Shown piece after piece: positions 20,429-30,251 of a stretch of 64,000 nucleotides of DNA. The first letter of the stretch is position 1; every line of letters starts with the position of its first letter. This stretch comes from Pseudomonadota bacterium (GTDB lineage Bacteria; Pseudomonadota; Alphaproteobacteria; Rhizobiales; Xanthobacteraceae), in the NCBI GenBank assembly GCA_003576765.1, contig QEVP01000007.1:39811-103810 (forward strand), given 5' to 3'. The notes under the pieces were generated by a model. That model saw only the letters and a list, made by a program, of their open reading frames with translations, made no database searches and had not been told where the DNA came from. The translations under genes and the position numbers were made by a program.

Positions 20429-20914
20429 TCAGTTGAGCTTGCTGCGGACCTCGCCGATCCCCTTGGCGATCAGGTCGTCGGCCAGCTGACCCTTGACCGA
20501 CTGCGCCATGATCGCGCTGGCCGCGGCCACGGCCGCATCGGCGGCGGCGGCGCGGACGTCGGCCATCGCCTGCGCTTCGGCGAGTGCGATCTTGTTCTCG
20601 GCCGACTGGGTGCGGCGGGCGACGAAGTCTTCCAGCTTGGCCTTGGCGTCGGCGGCGATGCGCTCGGCCTCGGCCTTGGCTGCCTCGACGATGTCCTGCG
20701 CCTCGCGCTCGGCGCTGGCGCGGCGGGCGCGATAGTCGGCGACCAGCTTGGCGGCCTCGTCCTTGAGGCGGCGGGCGTCGTCAAGCTCGGCCTTGATGCG
20801 GGCGGCGCGGCGGTCGAGCGCGGTGGTCACCGCGCCCGGCACTCCGGCATAGATGAAGATGCCGATCAGCACGACGAAGGCGACGGCAACCCAGAACTCC
20901 GGTGTCGAGATCAT
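20429..20914 (-). CDS. atpF: ATP synthase F0 subunit b
   Basis: Peripheral stalk subunit, 161 residues. One N-terminal transmembrane helix (about 5-25, [17 protein letters not shown]) is followed by a long, charged, alanine-rich helix that forms the stator. It is the last of five atp genes on this strand, starting 4 bases after the b' gene. The F1 genes are not in the window, the usual split F0/F1 arrangement of alphaproteobacteria. Confidence 0.95.
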   Translation of the reverse strand: MISTPEFWVAVAFVVLIGIFIYAGVPGAVTTALDRRAARIKAELDDARRLKDEAAKLVADYRARRASAEREAQDIVEAAKAEAERIAADAKAKLEDFVARRTQSAENKIALAEAQAMADVRAAAADAAVAAASAIMAQSVKGQLADDLIAKGIGEVRSKLN

Positions 20915-20918
20915 CGCC

Positions 20919-21467
20919 TTATCCTCTCAGCGAGCGGTCGACCGCGCTTTGCACGGCACCCGCGTCGGGCTGCACGCCGGTCAGTTGCTGGACGATCGCC
21001 GCCGCCGAATCGGTAGCGATGCCGCGAACGTTGCCCATCGCCGTGTCGCGCGTTGCCGCGATGGCTTTCTCGGCCTCGGCGAGCTTGGTCGCGAGGCGGT
21101 CTTCCAGCGTCCTGCGCTCGCTTTCGGCCTGGGCGTTGAGCTTCTCGCGGGTCTCGGCGCTGATCGCCTGGGCCTTGGCGCGAGCCTCGGCGAGTTCGGT
21201 CTCGTAGGCTTTCATCTCGGCGTCGGACTGGTCGCGCAGCTTCTGGGCCGCGGCCAGATCGTCGGCGATCGCCTTCTGGCGGGCGGCGATGATGCCGCCG
21301 ACCCGCGGCAGCGCCATCCGCGCGACGATCAGGTAGAGAATGACGAACGAGATGACGAGCCACACCAGTTGCGAGGCGAAGGTGTGGGACTCGAAGGGCG
21401 GAAACGGCGGCTTGCCGCCGTCCGCGGAGGTATGGGCGGAGGTGCCGCCCCCATGTTGTTCGGCCAC
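20919..21467 (-). CDS. atpF2: ATP synthase F0 subunit b' (second b subunit)
   Basis: A 182-residue diverged b subunit. A Gly/Ser/His-rich cytoplasm-side leader (1-25) precedes the membrane helix (about 30-52, [17 protein letters not shown]) and a long coiled-coil tail rich in Ala, Glu, Lys and Arg. Photosynthetic bacteria and alphaproteobacteria use a b/b' heterodimer as peripheral stalk, and gene order c-b'-b matches that. The [11 protein letters not shown] junction after the helix is conserved in b' proteins. Confidence 0.94.
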   Translation of the reverse strand: MAEQHGGGTSAHTSADGGKPPFPPFESHTFASQLVWLVISFVILYLIVARMALPRVGGIIAARQKAIADDLAAAQKLRDQSDAEMKAYETELAEARAKAQAISAETREKLNAQAESERRTLEDRLATKLAEAEKAIAATRDTAMGNVRGIATDSAAAIVQQLTGVQPDAGAVQSAVDRSLRG

Positions 21468-21532
21468 GACTGCCTCCCGTCAAACGATCGCGGCCCCGCA
21501 ACGGGGCTGTGACCGGCGCGTCACGTTCAGGC

Positions 21533-21760
21533 TCAGAGAGCGAACAGCAGAAGAAGCGCGATCAGGAGCGAGAAGATGCCCAGCGCTTCGGTCACGGCGA
21601 AGCCGAAGATCAGGTTGGCGAACTGCCCCTGGGCTGCCGACGGGTTGCGTAGCGCGGCGGCGAGGTAGTTGCCGAAGATGATGCCGACGCCGGCGCCCGC
21701 GCCACCCATGCCGATGCAGGCGATGCCAGCGCCAATGTACTTTGCGGCGATCGGGTCCAT
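21533..21760 (-). CDS. atpE: ATP synthase F0 subunit c
   Basis: Proteolipid of 75 residues forming the rotor ring. Two transmembrane helices flank the polar loop containing RNPSAAQGQ; the proton-carrying carboxylate is E58 in [11 protein letters not shown]. The glycine-rich first helix ([15 protein letters not shown]) is typical. The start at 21760 gives [12 protein letters not shown]; a longer frame to 21847 reads through the gap to atpB and is rejected. A good purine-rich ribosome site precedes it, as expected for the most highly translated F0 subunit. Confidence 0.97.
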   Translation of the reverse strand: MDPIAAKYIGAGIACIGMGGAGAGVGIIFGNYLAAALRNPSAAQGQFANLIFGFAVTEALGIFSLLIALLLLFAL

Positions 21761-21824
21761 GAAGAAGCTCCTTCGTGTGTGCTGTTTGCTTGGTTGGATT
21801 GGGTTGCTTGGGAAACGCGGGCCG

Positions 21825-22571
21825 CTAGTGGCCCGGATGGATCGCATCGTTGAGATAGATGCAGGTCAGGATGGCGAACACGTAAGCCTGCAGCGCCGCC
21901 ACCAGCATCTCCAGCGCGGTGATGGCGACGGTCAGCGCCAGCGGCAGCGCGGCGCCGACGACGCCGGCGATGCCGAGCGCGCCGAGCATGGTGACGAAGC
22001 TCGCGAACACCTTCAGCGTGATGTGGCCGGCCAGCATGTTGGCGAACAGACGCACGCTGTGCGAAACCGGCCGCGACAGGAACGAGATGATCTCGATGCC
22101 CACCACCAGCGGCAGGATCGCCATCGGGATGCCGCTCGGCACGAACAGTTTGAAGAATTTCAGGCCGTTCTTGTAGAAGCCGTAGACGATCACGGTGAGG
22201 AACACGAGAAGCGCCAGCGCCACCGTGATGATGATGTGGCTCGCCACCGTGAAGGTGTAGGGGATGACGCCGAGCATGTTCGTGACGAACACGAACATGA
22301 AGATGGTGAACACCAGCGGAAAGAACTTCATGCCGTGCTCACCCGCGGTCGAGCGCAGCATGTCGGCGATGAATTCGTAGCTCAGTTCGGCCAGCGACTG
22401 CACGCGGCTCGGCACCAGGCGCCGAGCGGCGGTGCCGCCGAGCATCAGGGCCGCGGTGAGGATGACGGCGACGAACATGTAGGCGGCGGAGTTCGTGAAT
22501 GCGATCTCGTGGCCGCCGAAAGTGCCGATGGTGAAGAGGTTCTTGATCTCGAACTGGTGGATCGGATCCAT
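21825..22571 (-). CDS. atpB: ATP synthase F0 subunit a
   Basis: Membrane stator subunit forming the proton half-channels, 248 residues with about six helices. The essential arginine is in [12 protein letters not shown], and the C-terminal [19 protein letters not shown] is family-typical. It follows atpI by 83 bases and precedes atpE by 64 bases, in the standard F0 order. Confidence 0.97.
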   Translation of the reverse strand: MDPIHQFEIKNLFTIGTFGGHEIAFTNSAAYMFVAVILTAALMLGGTAARRLVPSRVQSLAELSYEFIADMLRSTAGEHGMKFFPLVFTIFMFVFVTNMLGVIPYTFTVASHIIITVALALLVFLTVIVYGFYKNGLKFFKLFVPSGIPMAILPLVVGIEIISFLSRPVSHSVRLFANMLAGHITLKVFASFVTMLGALGIAGVVGAALPLALTVAITALEMLVAALQAYVFAILTCIYLNDAIHPGH

Positions 22572-22654
22572 TGCCCGGCCGCTCTCTCGTCGTCCCGCCG
22601 GCCGCGCCGGCGCTGAAAATCATCTCGTCCCGCTGCGGGCCTCTCAAGCGGCCT

Positions 22655-23056
22655 TCAGTCGGGGTCCTTCAGTCGCTCGTGGATGTCCGAAACCACGCCC
22701 GCGGACCGCATCAGGTTGACCACCCCGGCCGCGAAGCCGAGCAGGAAGAACACGATGAGACCCCATGGCGAGGTGGACAGCAGATAGTCGAACCCCCACC
22801 CGATCGCCGCGCCGACCGCAACGCCCGCGACCAACTCGGACGACAGCCGAAACCCGCGCGCCAGCGCCGAAGCCCGGGCGGCGGCCGTCTCGTTCTGCCG
22901 CTCCTCGCGGCCCGTCTCGATCTTGCGGCTGTCCTTCAGGTCGGACAGCCGGCGGTCGAGACGCCCAAGCCTTGCGGAAAGCGCAGCATCGTCAGGGCGC
23001 GGTTCGCCGGGTCGTCCCGCGTTCGCCGATCCGTCGTCGCGTGTGCCGTTCGCCAT
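22655..23056 (-). CDS. atpI: ATP synthase accessory protein AtpI / F0F1 assembly protein
   Basis: A 133-residue protein: a charged, coiled-coil-prone N-terminal half (LSARLGRLDRRLSDLKDSRK, residues about 27-46) followed by two transmembrane helices (about 80-100 and 108-128) with GWGFDYLLSTSPWGLIVFFL between them. This is the alphaproteobacterial AtpI form. MANGTRDDGS at 23056 is taken as the start; an upstream in-frame extension to 23173 runs through the promoter. First gene of the F0 operon. Confidence 0.9.
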   Translation of the reverse strand: MANGTRDDGSANAGRPGEPRPDDAALSARLGRLDRRLSDLKDSRKIETGREERQNETAAARASALARGFRLSSELVAGVAVGAAIGWGFDYLLSTSPWGLIVFFLLGFAAGVVNLMRSAGVVSDIHERLKDPD

Positions 23057-23128
23057 CGCTATCGACACCCGAAAAGAGGCCGCAAATCGCAGAAAAGAGA
23101 CGTCCCGCACCCCTCGAAAGCCGCGCGG

Positions 23129-23158
23129 ACCATACTGACGGGCCTCAAGCAAGTCAAG
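23129..23158 (-). promoter_or_regulatory. Predicted promoter of the atpI-B-E-F'-F operon
   Basis: On the minus strand CTTGAC (23153-23158) is followed after 18 bases by TATGGT (23129-23134). CTTGAC is the usual alphaproteobacterial -35 form. The implied start near 23122 leaves a leader of about 65 bases before atpI. Found by eye; not experimentally supported. Confidence 0.6.
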
Positions 23159-23325
23159 ATTGGGCGAGGACAACGCAAATCGCGGAATTGATTGATTTTA
23201 TTGGGGAAAATAAATCGGACCGGAAACGTTGCGGCGCTGCGGCAGGAATTGCGCCAGATCGTCGCGCCGGAGCATGATCGGCATCGATGGAATCGGGATG
23301 TCATGAGCCAGACAGGGGGCCGCCA

Positions 23326-23949
23326 ATGCCGCGCCGCATCGATTATTACTTCTCGCTGCAATCGCCATGGGCCTATATCGGCCATGGCCCGTTCCGCGAC
23401 GTCGTTGCCAGCCATGGCGTCGAGGTGGCGTGCAAGCCGGTGGTGCTGGTCGACCTGTTCGCCGAGACCGGCGGCCTGCCGCTGAAGCGGCGCCACCCGG
23501 TGCGCCAGCGCTACCGCATGATGGAGTTGCAGCGCTGGCGCGAGAAGCGCGGCCTCGATTTCGCCCTTCAGCCGAAGTACTGGCCGTTCGACGCCCGGCT
23601 TGCCGACGGCATGGTGATCGCCGCGACGCTGGCGGGACACGACCCCGACGGCGTGCTGCGCCGGGCTTTTGCCGCGATCTGGGAGGAGGAGCGCGACCTC
23701 GCCGATCCGGCGACGCTGGTCGCCATCGCCGATGCCGCCGGGCTGCCGGGGCGGGAGCTGGTGGCGCGGGCTGGCACGGATGACGTCGCGGCCGTCTATG
23801 CCGGCAACCGCAGCGATGCGCTCGCCGCCGGCGTGTTCGGCTCGCCGTCCTATGTGCTCGACGGTGAGGTGTTCTGGGGGCAGGACCGGATCGAATTGCT
23901 CGCGGATGCGTTAGCGACGGGCCGCGCGCCCTATCGGGCCGAGCCGTGA
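23326..23949 (+). CDS. 2-hydroxychromene-2-carboxylate isomerase-like (DsbA/kappa-GST fold)
   Basis: A 207-residue protein of the DsbA-fold HCCA isomerase family, glutathione-dependent enzymes in naphthalene-type degradation and more widely of unknown role. Visible family pieces are DYYFSLQSPWAYIGHGPF at the N-terminus, with the Ser that replaces a catalytic Cys, and the C-terminal AAGVFGSPSYVLDGEVFWGQDRIELL (shown as GVFGSPSYVLDGEVFWGQD). No aromatic-degradation genes are nearby, so the substrate is open. ATG 23326 has a purine-rich AGGGGG upstream. The stop overlaps the frame of the next gene. Confidence 0.85.
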   Translation: MPRRIDYYFSLQSPWAYIGHGPFRDVVASHGVEVACKPVVLVDLFAETGGLPLKRRHPVRQRYRMMELQRWREKRGLDFALQPKYWPFDARLADGMVIAATLAGHDPDGVLRRAFAAIWEEERDLADPATLVAIADAAGLPGRELVARAGTDDVAAVYAGNRSDALAAGVFGSPSYVLDGEVFWGQDRIELLADALATGRAPYRAEP

Positions 23950-23966
23950 ACGTCGGGGAGGCGACC

Positions 23967-24488
23967 ATGCCGTATCGGGATCATGTCAGGCTGGTGGCGG
24001 CCGCCGCGCTGATGCTGGCGCTGCCGGCCGCCGCCGTGGCGCAGTCGGCGCCGGACGGCGAGAACGGCCGCTACACGTTTTCGACCACCGCCGACGGCGT
24101 GCTGCGGCTCGATACCCGCAGCGGCCAGGTCTCGTCCTGCACCCGCAAGGCGGGCGACTGGGCCTGCTATGCCGTGCCCGACGAACGCGCCGCGCTCGAT
24201 GCCGAGATCGGCCGGCTGGTTGCCGAGAACGCGCGGCTGAAGAAGGCGCTGGCGGCGCACGGGACGGATACCGGCAAGATCGACGAGGCGCTGCCCAAGG
24301 CCGACCGGTTCAAGACGGATCCGCTGAAGCCCGACGGCGACAAGCGTGAGCGCGCGCAAAACCGCATCGAAATACCGCTGCCGAACGATGCCGATCTCGA
24401 ACGCGCGATGTCGTTTCTTGAAAACGTGTGGCGGCAGCTGATCGAGATGGCGTCCCGCGTGCAGAAGGGCGTCGCCGACCGCATCTGA
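23967..24488 (+). CDS. Hypothetical exported protein with coiled-coil segment
   Basis: A 173-residue protein I cannot assign to a characterised family. A signal peptide ends near AVAQS (residue 26). A small domain with two cysteines (SSCTRKAGDWACYAV, about 56-70) is followed by a leucine-zipper-like segment (DAEIGRLVAENARLKKAL, about 78-95), a charged linker and an amphipathic C-terminal helix (MSFLENVWRQLIEM). The ATG at 23967 has a strong GGGGAGG at 23955-23961. It lies between the isomerase and YjbQ genes, 17 bases after the former. Confidence 0.75.
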   Translation: MPYRDHVRLVAAAALMLALPAAAVAQSAPDGENGRYTFSTTADGVLRLDTRSGQVSSCTRKAGDWACYAVPDERAALDAEIGRLVAENARLKKALAAHGTDTGKIDEALPKADRFKTDPLKPDGDKRERAQNRIEIPLPNDADLERAMSFLENVWRQLIEMASRVQKGVADRI

Positions 24489-24519
24489 GGCCGCCGGCAG
24501 CCGCATCGAGGGAGACGCC

Positions 24520-24993
24520 ATGCCATCGTCCCGCTTTGCCGCCCGCTCGGCGCTGTCGTGCGTCGAGGCCGCCGCGATCGTCTCCGCAACGCTGGAGGTG
24601 GCGACGCCGGGCGCGGGCTTCGTCGATCTGACCGCCGAGACGCGGCGCTTCCTGGCCGATGCGCGGGCGCGCGAGGGCACGCTGACGCTGTTCGTGCGCC
24701 ATACCTCGGCGTCGCTGACGATTCAGGAAAATGCCGATCCCACGGTGCTCGACGATCTCATGACGGCGCTCGACCGGCTGGCGCCGCGCGATGCCGGCTG
24801 GCGTCACGACACCGAAGGGCCCGACGACATGCCGGGACACGTCAAGACCATGCTGACGGCGACCTCGTTGCAGATCCCGGTCGCGGCCGGGGCGCCGGCA
24901 CTCGGAACGTGGCAGGCGGTCTATCTGATCGAGCATCGCGACCGCCCGCACCGGCGCGACGTGGTGCTGCAATTCGTCGGCGCCTGCGGCTGA
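24520..24993 (+). CDS. YjbQ family protein (UPF0047)
   Basis: A 157-residue protein of the YjbQ/UPF0047 family. The family signature is clear: LFVRHTSASLTIQENADP (about 65-82) followed by VLDDL, then GPDDMPGHVKTML and the C-terminal LGTWQAVYLIEHRDRPHRR (about 126-144). The E. coli member has weak thiamine-phosphate synthase activity in complementation assays, but the physiological role is unclear. Cytoplasmic, no signal peptide. Confidence 0.92.
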   Translation: MPSSRFAARSALSCVEAAAIVSATLEVATPGAGFVDLTAETRRFLADARAREGTLTLFVRHTSASLTIQENADPTVLDDLMTALDRLAPRDAGWRHDTEGPDDMPGHVKTMLTATSLQIPVAAGAPALGTWQAVYLIEHRDRPHRRDVVLQFVGACG

Positions 24994-25092
24994 TCGGATA
25001 GCCCCGCGCGAAGTGGGGTGCGACGGATTCAGCCTTGCCTCCGTGGCGTATTTGCAACATACGTTGCGCGGAGGACAGGAAGCCGCCGCAGA

Positions 25093-25737
25093 ATGCCGAA
25101 CGCCATGCACCTCATTATTGCCGATGACCACCCGCTGTTTCGCGGCGCGCTGCGCCAGGCTGTCTCGGGGATCGTCAGCACGGCGACCATCGACGAGGCG
25201 GGATCGTTCGAAGAACTCACCGGGCTCCTGGAGCAGGGCACCGACGTCGGGCTGGTGCTGCTCGACCTGTCGATGCCGGGCATCAGCGGGTTTTCCGGGC
25301 TGATCTATCTGCGCGCGCAGTATCCGGCGATCCCGGTCGTCGTGGTGTCGGCGACCGACGATACCGAGACCATCCGCCGCTCGATGGATTTCGGCGCCTC
25401 GGGCTTCATCCCCAAGCGCTTCGGCGTCGAGACGCTGCGCGCGGCGCTGGCCACGGTGCTCGCCGGCGACATCTGGATTCCGCCCGACGTCGATCTCAAC
25501 GCCGCCGCCGACCCGGAGATGGCGCAACTGCGCGACCGCCTGGTGACGCTGACGCCGCAGCAGGTGCGCGTCCTGATGATGCTGTCGCAGGGCCTGCTCA
25601 ACAAGCAGATCGCCTACGAACTTAAAGTCTCGGAGGCGACCATCAAGGCGCACGTCTCGGCGATCCTGCAGAAGCTCGGCGTCGAGAGCCGGACGCAGGC
25701 GGTAATCGCCGCGGCGAAGATTTCCGGCAGCCACTGA
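25093..25737 (+). CDS. NarL/FixJ-type response regulator (orphan)
   Basis: A 214-residue two-domain regulator. The receiver domain (about 5-125) has acidic pocket D11-D12, phospho-acceptor D58 in LVLLDLSMPG and a K in the IPKRF segment. The C-terminal LuxR-type helix-turn-helix (about 150-210) reads LTPQQVRVLMMLSQGLLNKQ then IAYELKVSEATIKAHVSAIL. ATG 25093 is chosen; MPNAMHLIIADDHPL fits the family, and a second ATG lies four codons later. No sensor kinase is adjacent, so its partner is elsewhere. Targets are unknown. Confidence 0.9.
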   Translation: MPNAMHLIIADDHPLFRGALRQAVSGIVSTATIDEAGSFEELTGLLEQGTDVGLVLLDLSMPGISGFSGLIYLRAQYPAIPVVVVSATDDTETIRRSMDFGASGFIPKRFGVETLRAALATVLAGDIWIPPDVDLNAAADPEMAQLRDRLVTLTPQQVRVLMMLSQGLLNKQIAYELKVSEATIKAHVSAILQKLGVESRTQAVIAAAKISGSH

Positions 25738-25784
25738 GACGGGCGCCACTGCGCTCCCAACGATCGTTCAGAGCTTGCTGTCAT

Positions 25785-25877
25785 CCGTCATGGCCGGACT
25801 TGTTCCGGCCATCCACGTCTTTTTTGATGGGCGGCCATTAAAGACGTGGATGCGCGGGACAGGCCCGCGCATGACGG
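25785..25877. repeat. Dispersed palindromic repeat, family A (full head-to-head copy)
   Basis: CCGTCATGGCCGGACTTGTTCCGG starts the first unit (given here in part), then TCCACGTCTT, a spacer, AAGACGTGGATGCGCGGG and CCCGCGCATGACGG. The second unit has diverged from GCCCGG to GCGCGG with compensating changes, so pairing is kept. It occupies the convergent gap between the response regulator and prs. Confidence 0.9.
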
Positions 25878-25897
25878 CAGAGATAAAGTCAGCCGCT

Positions 25898-26851
25898 TCA
25901 GTCGAACAGGCTCGACACCGATTCCTCGGCGGCGGTGCGGCCGATCGCTTCGGCGATCAGGGCGGCGATCGAGATGGTGCGGATGTTCGGCGCGGCGTGG
26001 ATCGCCTCGGTGGCCTGGATCGAGTCGGTGATCACCAGTTCCTTGAGCCGCGAGCCGGTGATGCGCGCCACCGCGCCGCCCGACAGCACGCCGTGGGTGA
26101 TATAGGCCGAGACCGAGGTCGCGCCGTTGGCGAGCAGCGCATCGGCGGCGTTTACCAGCGTGCCGCCGGAATCGACGATATCGTCGACGAGGATGCAGGT
26201 GTAGCCCGCGACCTCGCCGATCACGTTCATCACCTCGGATTCGCCCGGACGCTCGCGGCGCTTGTCGATGATGGCGAGCGGCGCGTTGATGCGCTTGGCA
26301 AGCCCGCGCGCGCGCACCACGCCGCCGACGTCGGGCGACACCACCATCACCCTGGAGAGGTCGAACTGTTCGCGGATGTCGCGCACCATCACCGGCGAGG
26401 CGTAGAGATTGTCGGTCGGGATATCGAAGAAGCCCTGGATCTGCCCGGCGTGCAGGTCGAGCGTCATCACCCGGTCGGCGCCGGCATGGGTGATGAGGTT
26501 GGCGACCAGCTTGGCCGAGATCGGCGTGCGCGGGCCGGCCTTGCGGTCCTGCCGGGCGTAGCCGAAATACGGCACCACAGCGGTGATGCGCCGCGCCGAG
26601 GCGCGCCTCAGCGCGTCGGTGATGATCAAAAGTTCCATCAGGTGATCGTTGGCGGGAAACGACGTGGACTGGATGATGAAAACATCCGAGCCGCGCACGT
26701 TCTCCTGAATCTCGACGAACACTTCCATATCGGCGAAGCGCCGCACGCTGGCCTTGGTCAGCGGCAGTTGCAGCCACTCGGCGATGGATTTTGCCAGCGT
26801 CGGATTGGAGTTGCCGGCGACGAGCTTGATGGCCCCGTTCTTCGCCGACAT
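25898..26851 (-). CDS. prs: Ribose-phosphate pyrophosphokinase
   Basis: Makes phosphoribosyl pyrophosphate from ribose 5-phosphate and ATP, feeding purine, pyrimidine, histidine and tryptophan synthesis. The 317-residue product shows the catalytic flexible loop YARQDRK, the ATP-site [12 protein letters not shown], and the PRPP-binding loop [32 protein letters not shown] at 26851 is chosen because an AGGGGA ribosome site precedes it; an ATG at 26893 would add 14 residues. Confidence 0.97.
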   Translation of the reverse strand: MSAKNGAIKLVAGNSNPTLAKSIAEWLQLPLTKASVRRFADMEVFVEIQENVRGSDVFIIQSTSFPANDHLMELLIITDALRRASARRITAVVPYFGYARQDRKAGPRTPISAKLVANLITHAGADRVMTLDLHAGQIQGFFDIPTDNLYASPVMVRDIREQFDLSRVMVVSPDVGGVVRARGLAKRINAPLAIIDKRRERPGESEVMNVIGEVAGYTCILVDDIVDSGGTLVNAADALLANGATSVSAYITHGVLSGGAVARITGSRLKELVITDSIQATEAIHAAPNIRTISIAALIAEAIGRTAAEESVSSLFD

Positions 26852-27033
26852 GGCGGGTTTCCCCTGAACCTGTGTGGATGCACGCGTCAACATAAGCCGG
26901 CCGTCAAACGGAGCCCCAACCGTTCGGGGCCTTGCCGCAGGCGGTGTAACAAGGAGACGGCGGCGCTGGCAATACGCCTTTCCGGTTTGCCGGGGGAAAT
27001 TGCCGGCCGTCCGGCCGCCGCCGGTGACGCGGT

Positions 27034-27804
27034 TTACGGCGCGAGCGAGATGGCGTGCAGGTGGCGGCCGTAGTCTGTCTCGCGTCGGTGCACCGAGCGG
27101 CGATAGCTGAAAAAGCGCGCATCCGCGTAGGTGCATAAGCCGAGGTCGTCGATCGTCCCGATGCCGGCGGCTTCGAGCTGCGAGCGGATGAACCCGCCGA
27201 GGTCGAACAGCGCGTGGTCCTCGCGGGCGGCCGGTGCGAAGAAACGGACGTGGCCGGGATCGGCGGCGGCAAAGCGCGCGGCGAACTCTGCGCCGACCTC
27301 GTAGCTCGGCTGGCGGATCAGTGGGCCGATCGCCGCCACGATACGGCTGCGCGCAGCGCCCAGCCGCTCCATCGCCGCGACGGTCGAGGCCAGAACGCCG
27401 TCGAGTGCGCCGCGCCAGCCGGCATGCGCCGCGCCGATCACGCGCGCCTGCGGATCGGCGAACAGCACCGGGCCGCAGTCGGCGGTGGTGACGGCGATGG
27501 CGAGGCCCGGCGTTGCGGTGACGATGGCGTCGGCGTGGGGACGCGCGTCCGTATCCCACGCCGCGGTCGCAGCGACGGCATCGGGCGAATGCACCTGATG
27601 CACGGTTGCGAAATGTGCGATGTCGGCGCCGATGGCGGCGGCGACCCGGCGGCGGTTCTCGGCGACGTGCGCGGGGGCGTCGTCGGAGCCGAGCCCGCCA
27701 TTGAGGCTGGCATAGAGGCCCTGCGAGATGCCGCCCTCGCGGGTGAAGAAACCGTGGCGGATGCCGTCAAGCGCCTGAAGGCGCGGGGCTTGCAGCATGG
27801 TCAT
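27034..27804 (-). CDS. pgeF: Peptidoglycan editing factor PgeF / laccase-domain (YfiH) protein
   Basis: A 256-residue DUF152 protein. Metal-site residues are visible in [22 protein letters not shown] and [15 protein letters not shown], and the C-terminal [14 protein letters not shown] is family-typical. E. coli YfiH/PgeF removes wrongly incorporated L-Ser from peptidoglycan precursors; related proteins show polyphenol oxidase or purine nucleosidase activity. It overlaps the upstream MidA gene by four bases, in the operon lgt-midA-pgeF. Confidence 0.92.
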   Translation of the reverse strand: MTMLQAPRLQALDGIRHGFFTREGGISQGLYASLNGGLGSDDAPAHVAENRRRVAAAIGADIAHFATVHQVHSPDAVAATAAWDTDARPHADAIVTATPGLAIAVTTADCGPVLFADPQARVIGAAHAGWRGALDGVLASTVAAMERLGAARSRIVAAIGPLIRQPSYEVGAEFAARFAAADPGHVRFFAPAAREDHALFDLGGFIRSQLEAAGIGTIDDLGLCTYADARFFSYRRSVHRRETDYGRHLHAISLAP

Positions 27805-28919
27805 GGCATCGCGTCCTCGGGTTGGTCGGTCAGCCCGACCAGCATCGGGATTGTCGGATTGGCGATGCCGAGCACCTTGAACATCGAGCCCATGCCACCG
27901 CGCCCGCTGCTGGTCAGGCGTTGCAGGGCCACGGCGATATCCTGTGCCACCGCCGGCGCGGCCGAGGTCATCAGCGCATGCGCCCGCGCCTCGATGCCGA
28001 GCCGGCGCAGGAACGTGCCCTGCTCGACCGGGCCGTGCGCGCGGGCGCCGCCAGCCTCGGCGGCGCGCTTGAGCGCGTCGAAATCGACGTGGGCGGTGAT
28101 GTCGGCGGTGCCGGGGTTCTTCAGGGGGTCGGCGTAGGCATGCCGCGCAACGGCCTGAAACGTGTCGCCGGCGTCGCTCCTGGCGTGGCCGTAGTCGATG
28201 ATCAGCGCCGCGCCGCCGAAGTCGCGCACGCGGGAGGCGATGCGCAATATTTCGCCGTCCGGCCGCCACTCGAAGATGGCGCCTTGCGGGGCGGCGGCGA
28301 CCTGCGGCGGCAGCAGCGTCTCGAAGCGCGGCGACGGCTTTGGCGCGACGCCGAAGGCGAGGTTGCCGTCGGCGCCGATCTCGATCACCCGCTCGTGCCA
28401 GCCGCCGTCCTGCCGCACCATCTGGTGCACCGGCAGCACGTCGAAATACTCGTTGGCCAGGATGATCGACGGCCCGTCCGGCACGTCGTCGATGCGCTCG
28501 TGCCAAAACACCTCGCCGGCATCGGCGAGCGCCTTGACCTGACGGTGGCGCAGCGCCGGATTGACCTCGATCATGTGGACGGTGACGGCCGAACGGAAGG
28601 CGGGCAGCACGCGGATGGCGCGCAACGCGTCCGCCATCATGGTGCCATGGCCGGGGCCAAGCTCGATCAGGTTGATCTCGGCCGGCTCGTCTATCATCCG
28701 CCACACCGAGGCGGCCCACAGCCCGATCAGTTCGCCGAACATCTGGCTCACTTCCGGCGCGGTGACGAAGTCGCCCTCGCGGCCGAGCGGATCGCGGGCG
28801 ATGTAGTAGCCGTAGCGCGGGTGCGTCAGGCAGAGCTGCATGTAGCGCCACACCGGCATCGGCCCGGCGGCGCGGATCAGCGTGCGGATTTCCGCCTCCA
28901 GCGGCGCGATGTCGCTCAT
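27801..28919 (-). CDS. SAM-dependent methyltransferase, MidA/NDUFAF7 family
   Basis: A 372-residue class I methyltransferase of the DUF185 family. Mitochondrial NDUFAF7/MidA methylates an arginine in complex I subunit NDUFS2 and is needed for complex I assembly. Visible pieces are the N-terminal [20 protein letters not shown], with the family YMxxxLxxPxYGYY pattern, [20 protein letters not shown], and SAM motif [15 protein letters not shown]. Start and stop each overlap their neighbours by four bases (ATGA), so lgt, this gene and pgeF are one coupled operon. Confidence 0.93.
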   Translation of the reverse strand: MSDIAPLEAEIRTLIRAAGPMPVWRYMQLCLTHPRYGYYIARDPLGREGDFVTAPEVSQMFGELIGLWAASVWRMIDEPAEINLIELGPGHGTMMADALRAIRVLPAFRSAVTVHMIEVNPALRHRQVKALADAGEVFWHERIDDVPDGPSIILANEYFDVLPVHQMVRQDGGWHERVIEIGADGNLAFGVAPKPSPRFETLLPPQVAAAPQGAIFEWRPDGEILRIASRVRDFGGAALIIDYGHARSDAGDTFQAVARHAYADPLKNPGTADITAHVDFDALKRAAEAGGARAHGPVEQGTFLRRLGIEARAHALMTSAAPAVAQDIAVALQRLTSSGRGGMGSMFKVLGIANPTIPMLVGLTDQPEDAMP

Positions 28920-29758
28920 GGCGCCGGCTCCGCTTGTGCGGCGCCGCGCGGCGGCTGCCTCAGCGCGCGCGCGATCAGCACGAGGCCGGCGACGATCATC
29001 GGCACCGACAGCAGCATGCCCATGGTCAGCCCGCCCCACAGGAAGCCGAGCTGCGGGTCGGGCTCGCGGAACAGTTCGCCGGTGATGCGCGCGAGCCCAT
29101 AGACGGTGGCGAAGGCGCCGACGATCAGGCCGGGCCGCTTGAGCGCGCCGGCGCGGATCATGAAAGCGAGTAGGGTGAACAGCAAAATGCCTTCGAGGCC
29201 GGCCTCGTAGAGCTGGCTGGGGTGGCGCGGCTCGGGGCCGCCGTTCGGAAACACGATCGCCCACGGCACATCGGTCGGGCGGCCCCACAACTCGCTGTTG
29301 ATGAAATTGGCGATGCGGCCGAGGAACAGTCCGATCGGCCCGACCGCGCAGGTGATGTCGCCGAGCGACAGGATGGAGATGCGGTGGCGTCGCGCGAACG
29401 CCATCACCGCGATGACGCAGCCGAGGAAACCGCCGTGGAACGACATGCCGCCTTCCCATAGCCGGACGATCTCGGCGGGGTGGGCGGCGAAATAGGCCGG
29501 GTTGTAGAACGCGACGTAGCCGATGCGACCGCCAAGGATGATGCCGAGCGTCACCCACAGGATGAAGTCGTCCATCTGCGGCAGGCTGATCGGCGACGGG
29601 CCGCCCCACGCGCGCCGCGACTTGATAATCTGCCGCGCATAGAGCCAGCCGAACACGATGCCGCCGATATAGGCGAGCGCGTACCAGCGGATCGCGAACG
29701 GCCCGAACGAGACCGCGACCGGATCGAACACCGGGAAGGGAAGGACAGCGAGCGACAT
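28916..29758 (-). CDS. lgt: Prolipoprotein diacylglyceryl transferase
   Basis: Inner membrane enzyme that moves diacylglycerol from phosphatidylglycerol to the lipobox cysteine of prolipoproteins. The 280-residue product has about seven helices. The Lgt signature [17 protein letters not shown] is present, as are HGGFLG and the N-terminal segment [35 protein letters not shown] at 29758 is taken as the start; the frame extends 23 codons upstream without family support. First gene of the lgt-midA-pgeF operon. Confidence 0.97.
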   Translation of the reverse strand: MSLAVLPFPVFDPVAVSFGPFAIRWYALAYIGGIVFGWLYARQIIKSRRAWGGPSPISLPQMDDFILWVTLGIILGGRIGYVAFYNPAYFAAHPAEIVRLWEGGMSFHGGFLGCVIAVMAFARRHRISILSLGDITCAVGPIGLFLGRIANFINSELWGRPTDVPWAIVFPNGGPEPRHPSQLYEAGLEGILLFTLLAFMIRAGALKRPGLIVGAFATVYGLARITGELFREPDPQLGFLWGGLTMGMLLSVPMIVAGLVLIARALRQPPRGAAQAEPAP

Positions 29759-29926
29759 CGGCTCCCGCGAATCACAGCGACGCGTTCCGTGGCCCCGGTC
29801 ATGACGGCGCGGATGTGGTGAAGTCAAGGCGGCGGGTTTTGGCGCTCAAGCCGGCGGCGCCCTTGAAGTCGGCGCCGCGCATCGCCATTGTGTCCCGGAC
29901 AGCGGCAGCGGACGCCGGAGAGACAG

Positions 29927-30199
29927 ATGACGCAGACCACCAACAGGCTCCTCGACGAGCTATCCCGGCTGATGAACGACGCCGCCGGCGCGGCGCAGGG
30001 CGTCAAGCGCGAGATCGATGCCGTCGTGCGCCATCAGGCCGAGCGCATCCTCGCCGACCTCGATCTGGTCAAGCGCGAGGAGTTCGAGGCCGTCAAGGAG
30101 ATGGCACGGCTCGCCCGGGAGGAGAATGAGGCGCTGAAGGCGCGCCTCGCCAGCCTGGAGGCGAAGCTTGGCGCCAGGCAGGGCGGTGCCGGAACCTGA
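29927..30199 (+). CDS. UbiK / BMFP-family accessory factor
   Basis: A 90-residue, mostly helical protein with a C-terminal coiled coil (REEFEAVKEMARLAREENEA, about 51-70, then LKARLASLEAKLG). This is the BMFP (YqiC) family; gammaproteobacterial UbiK binds lipids and assists aerobic ubiquinone synthesis, and Brucella BMFP has membrane-fusogenic activity in vitro. ATG 29927 is preceded by a purine-rich GGAGAGAC. It is divergent from lgt and upstream of the rplY leader. Confidence 0.85.
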   Translation: MTQTTNRLLDELSRLMNDAAGAAQGVKREIDAVVRHQAERILADLDLVKREEFEAVKEMARLAREENEALKARLASLEAKLGARQGGAGT

Positions 30200-30251
30200 C
30201 CTTGCCGGCTGCGTGCACGGCCCTTGGGTCCATCCCCGGTGGACCCGCGGA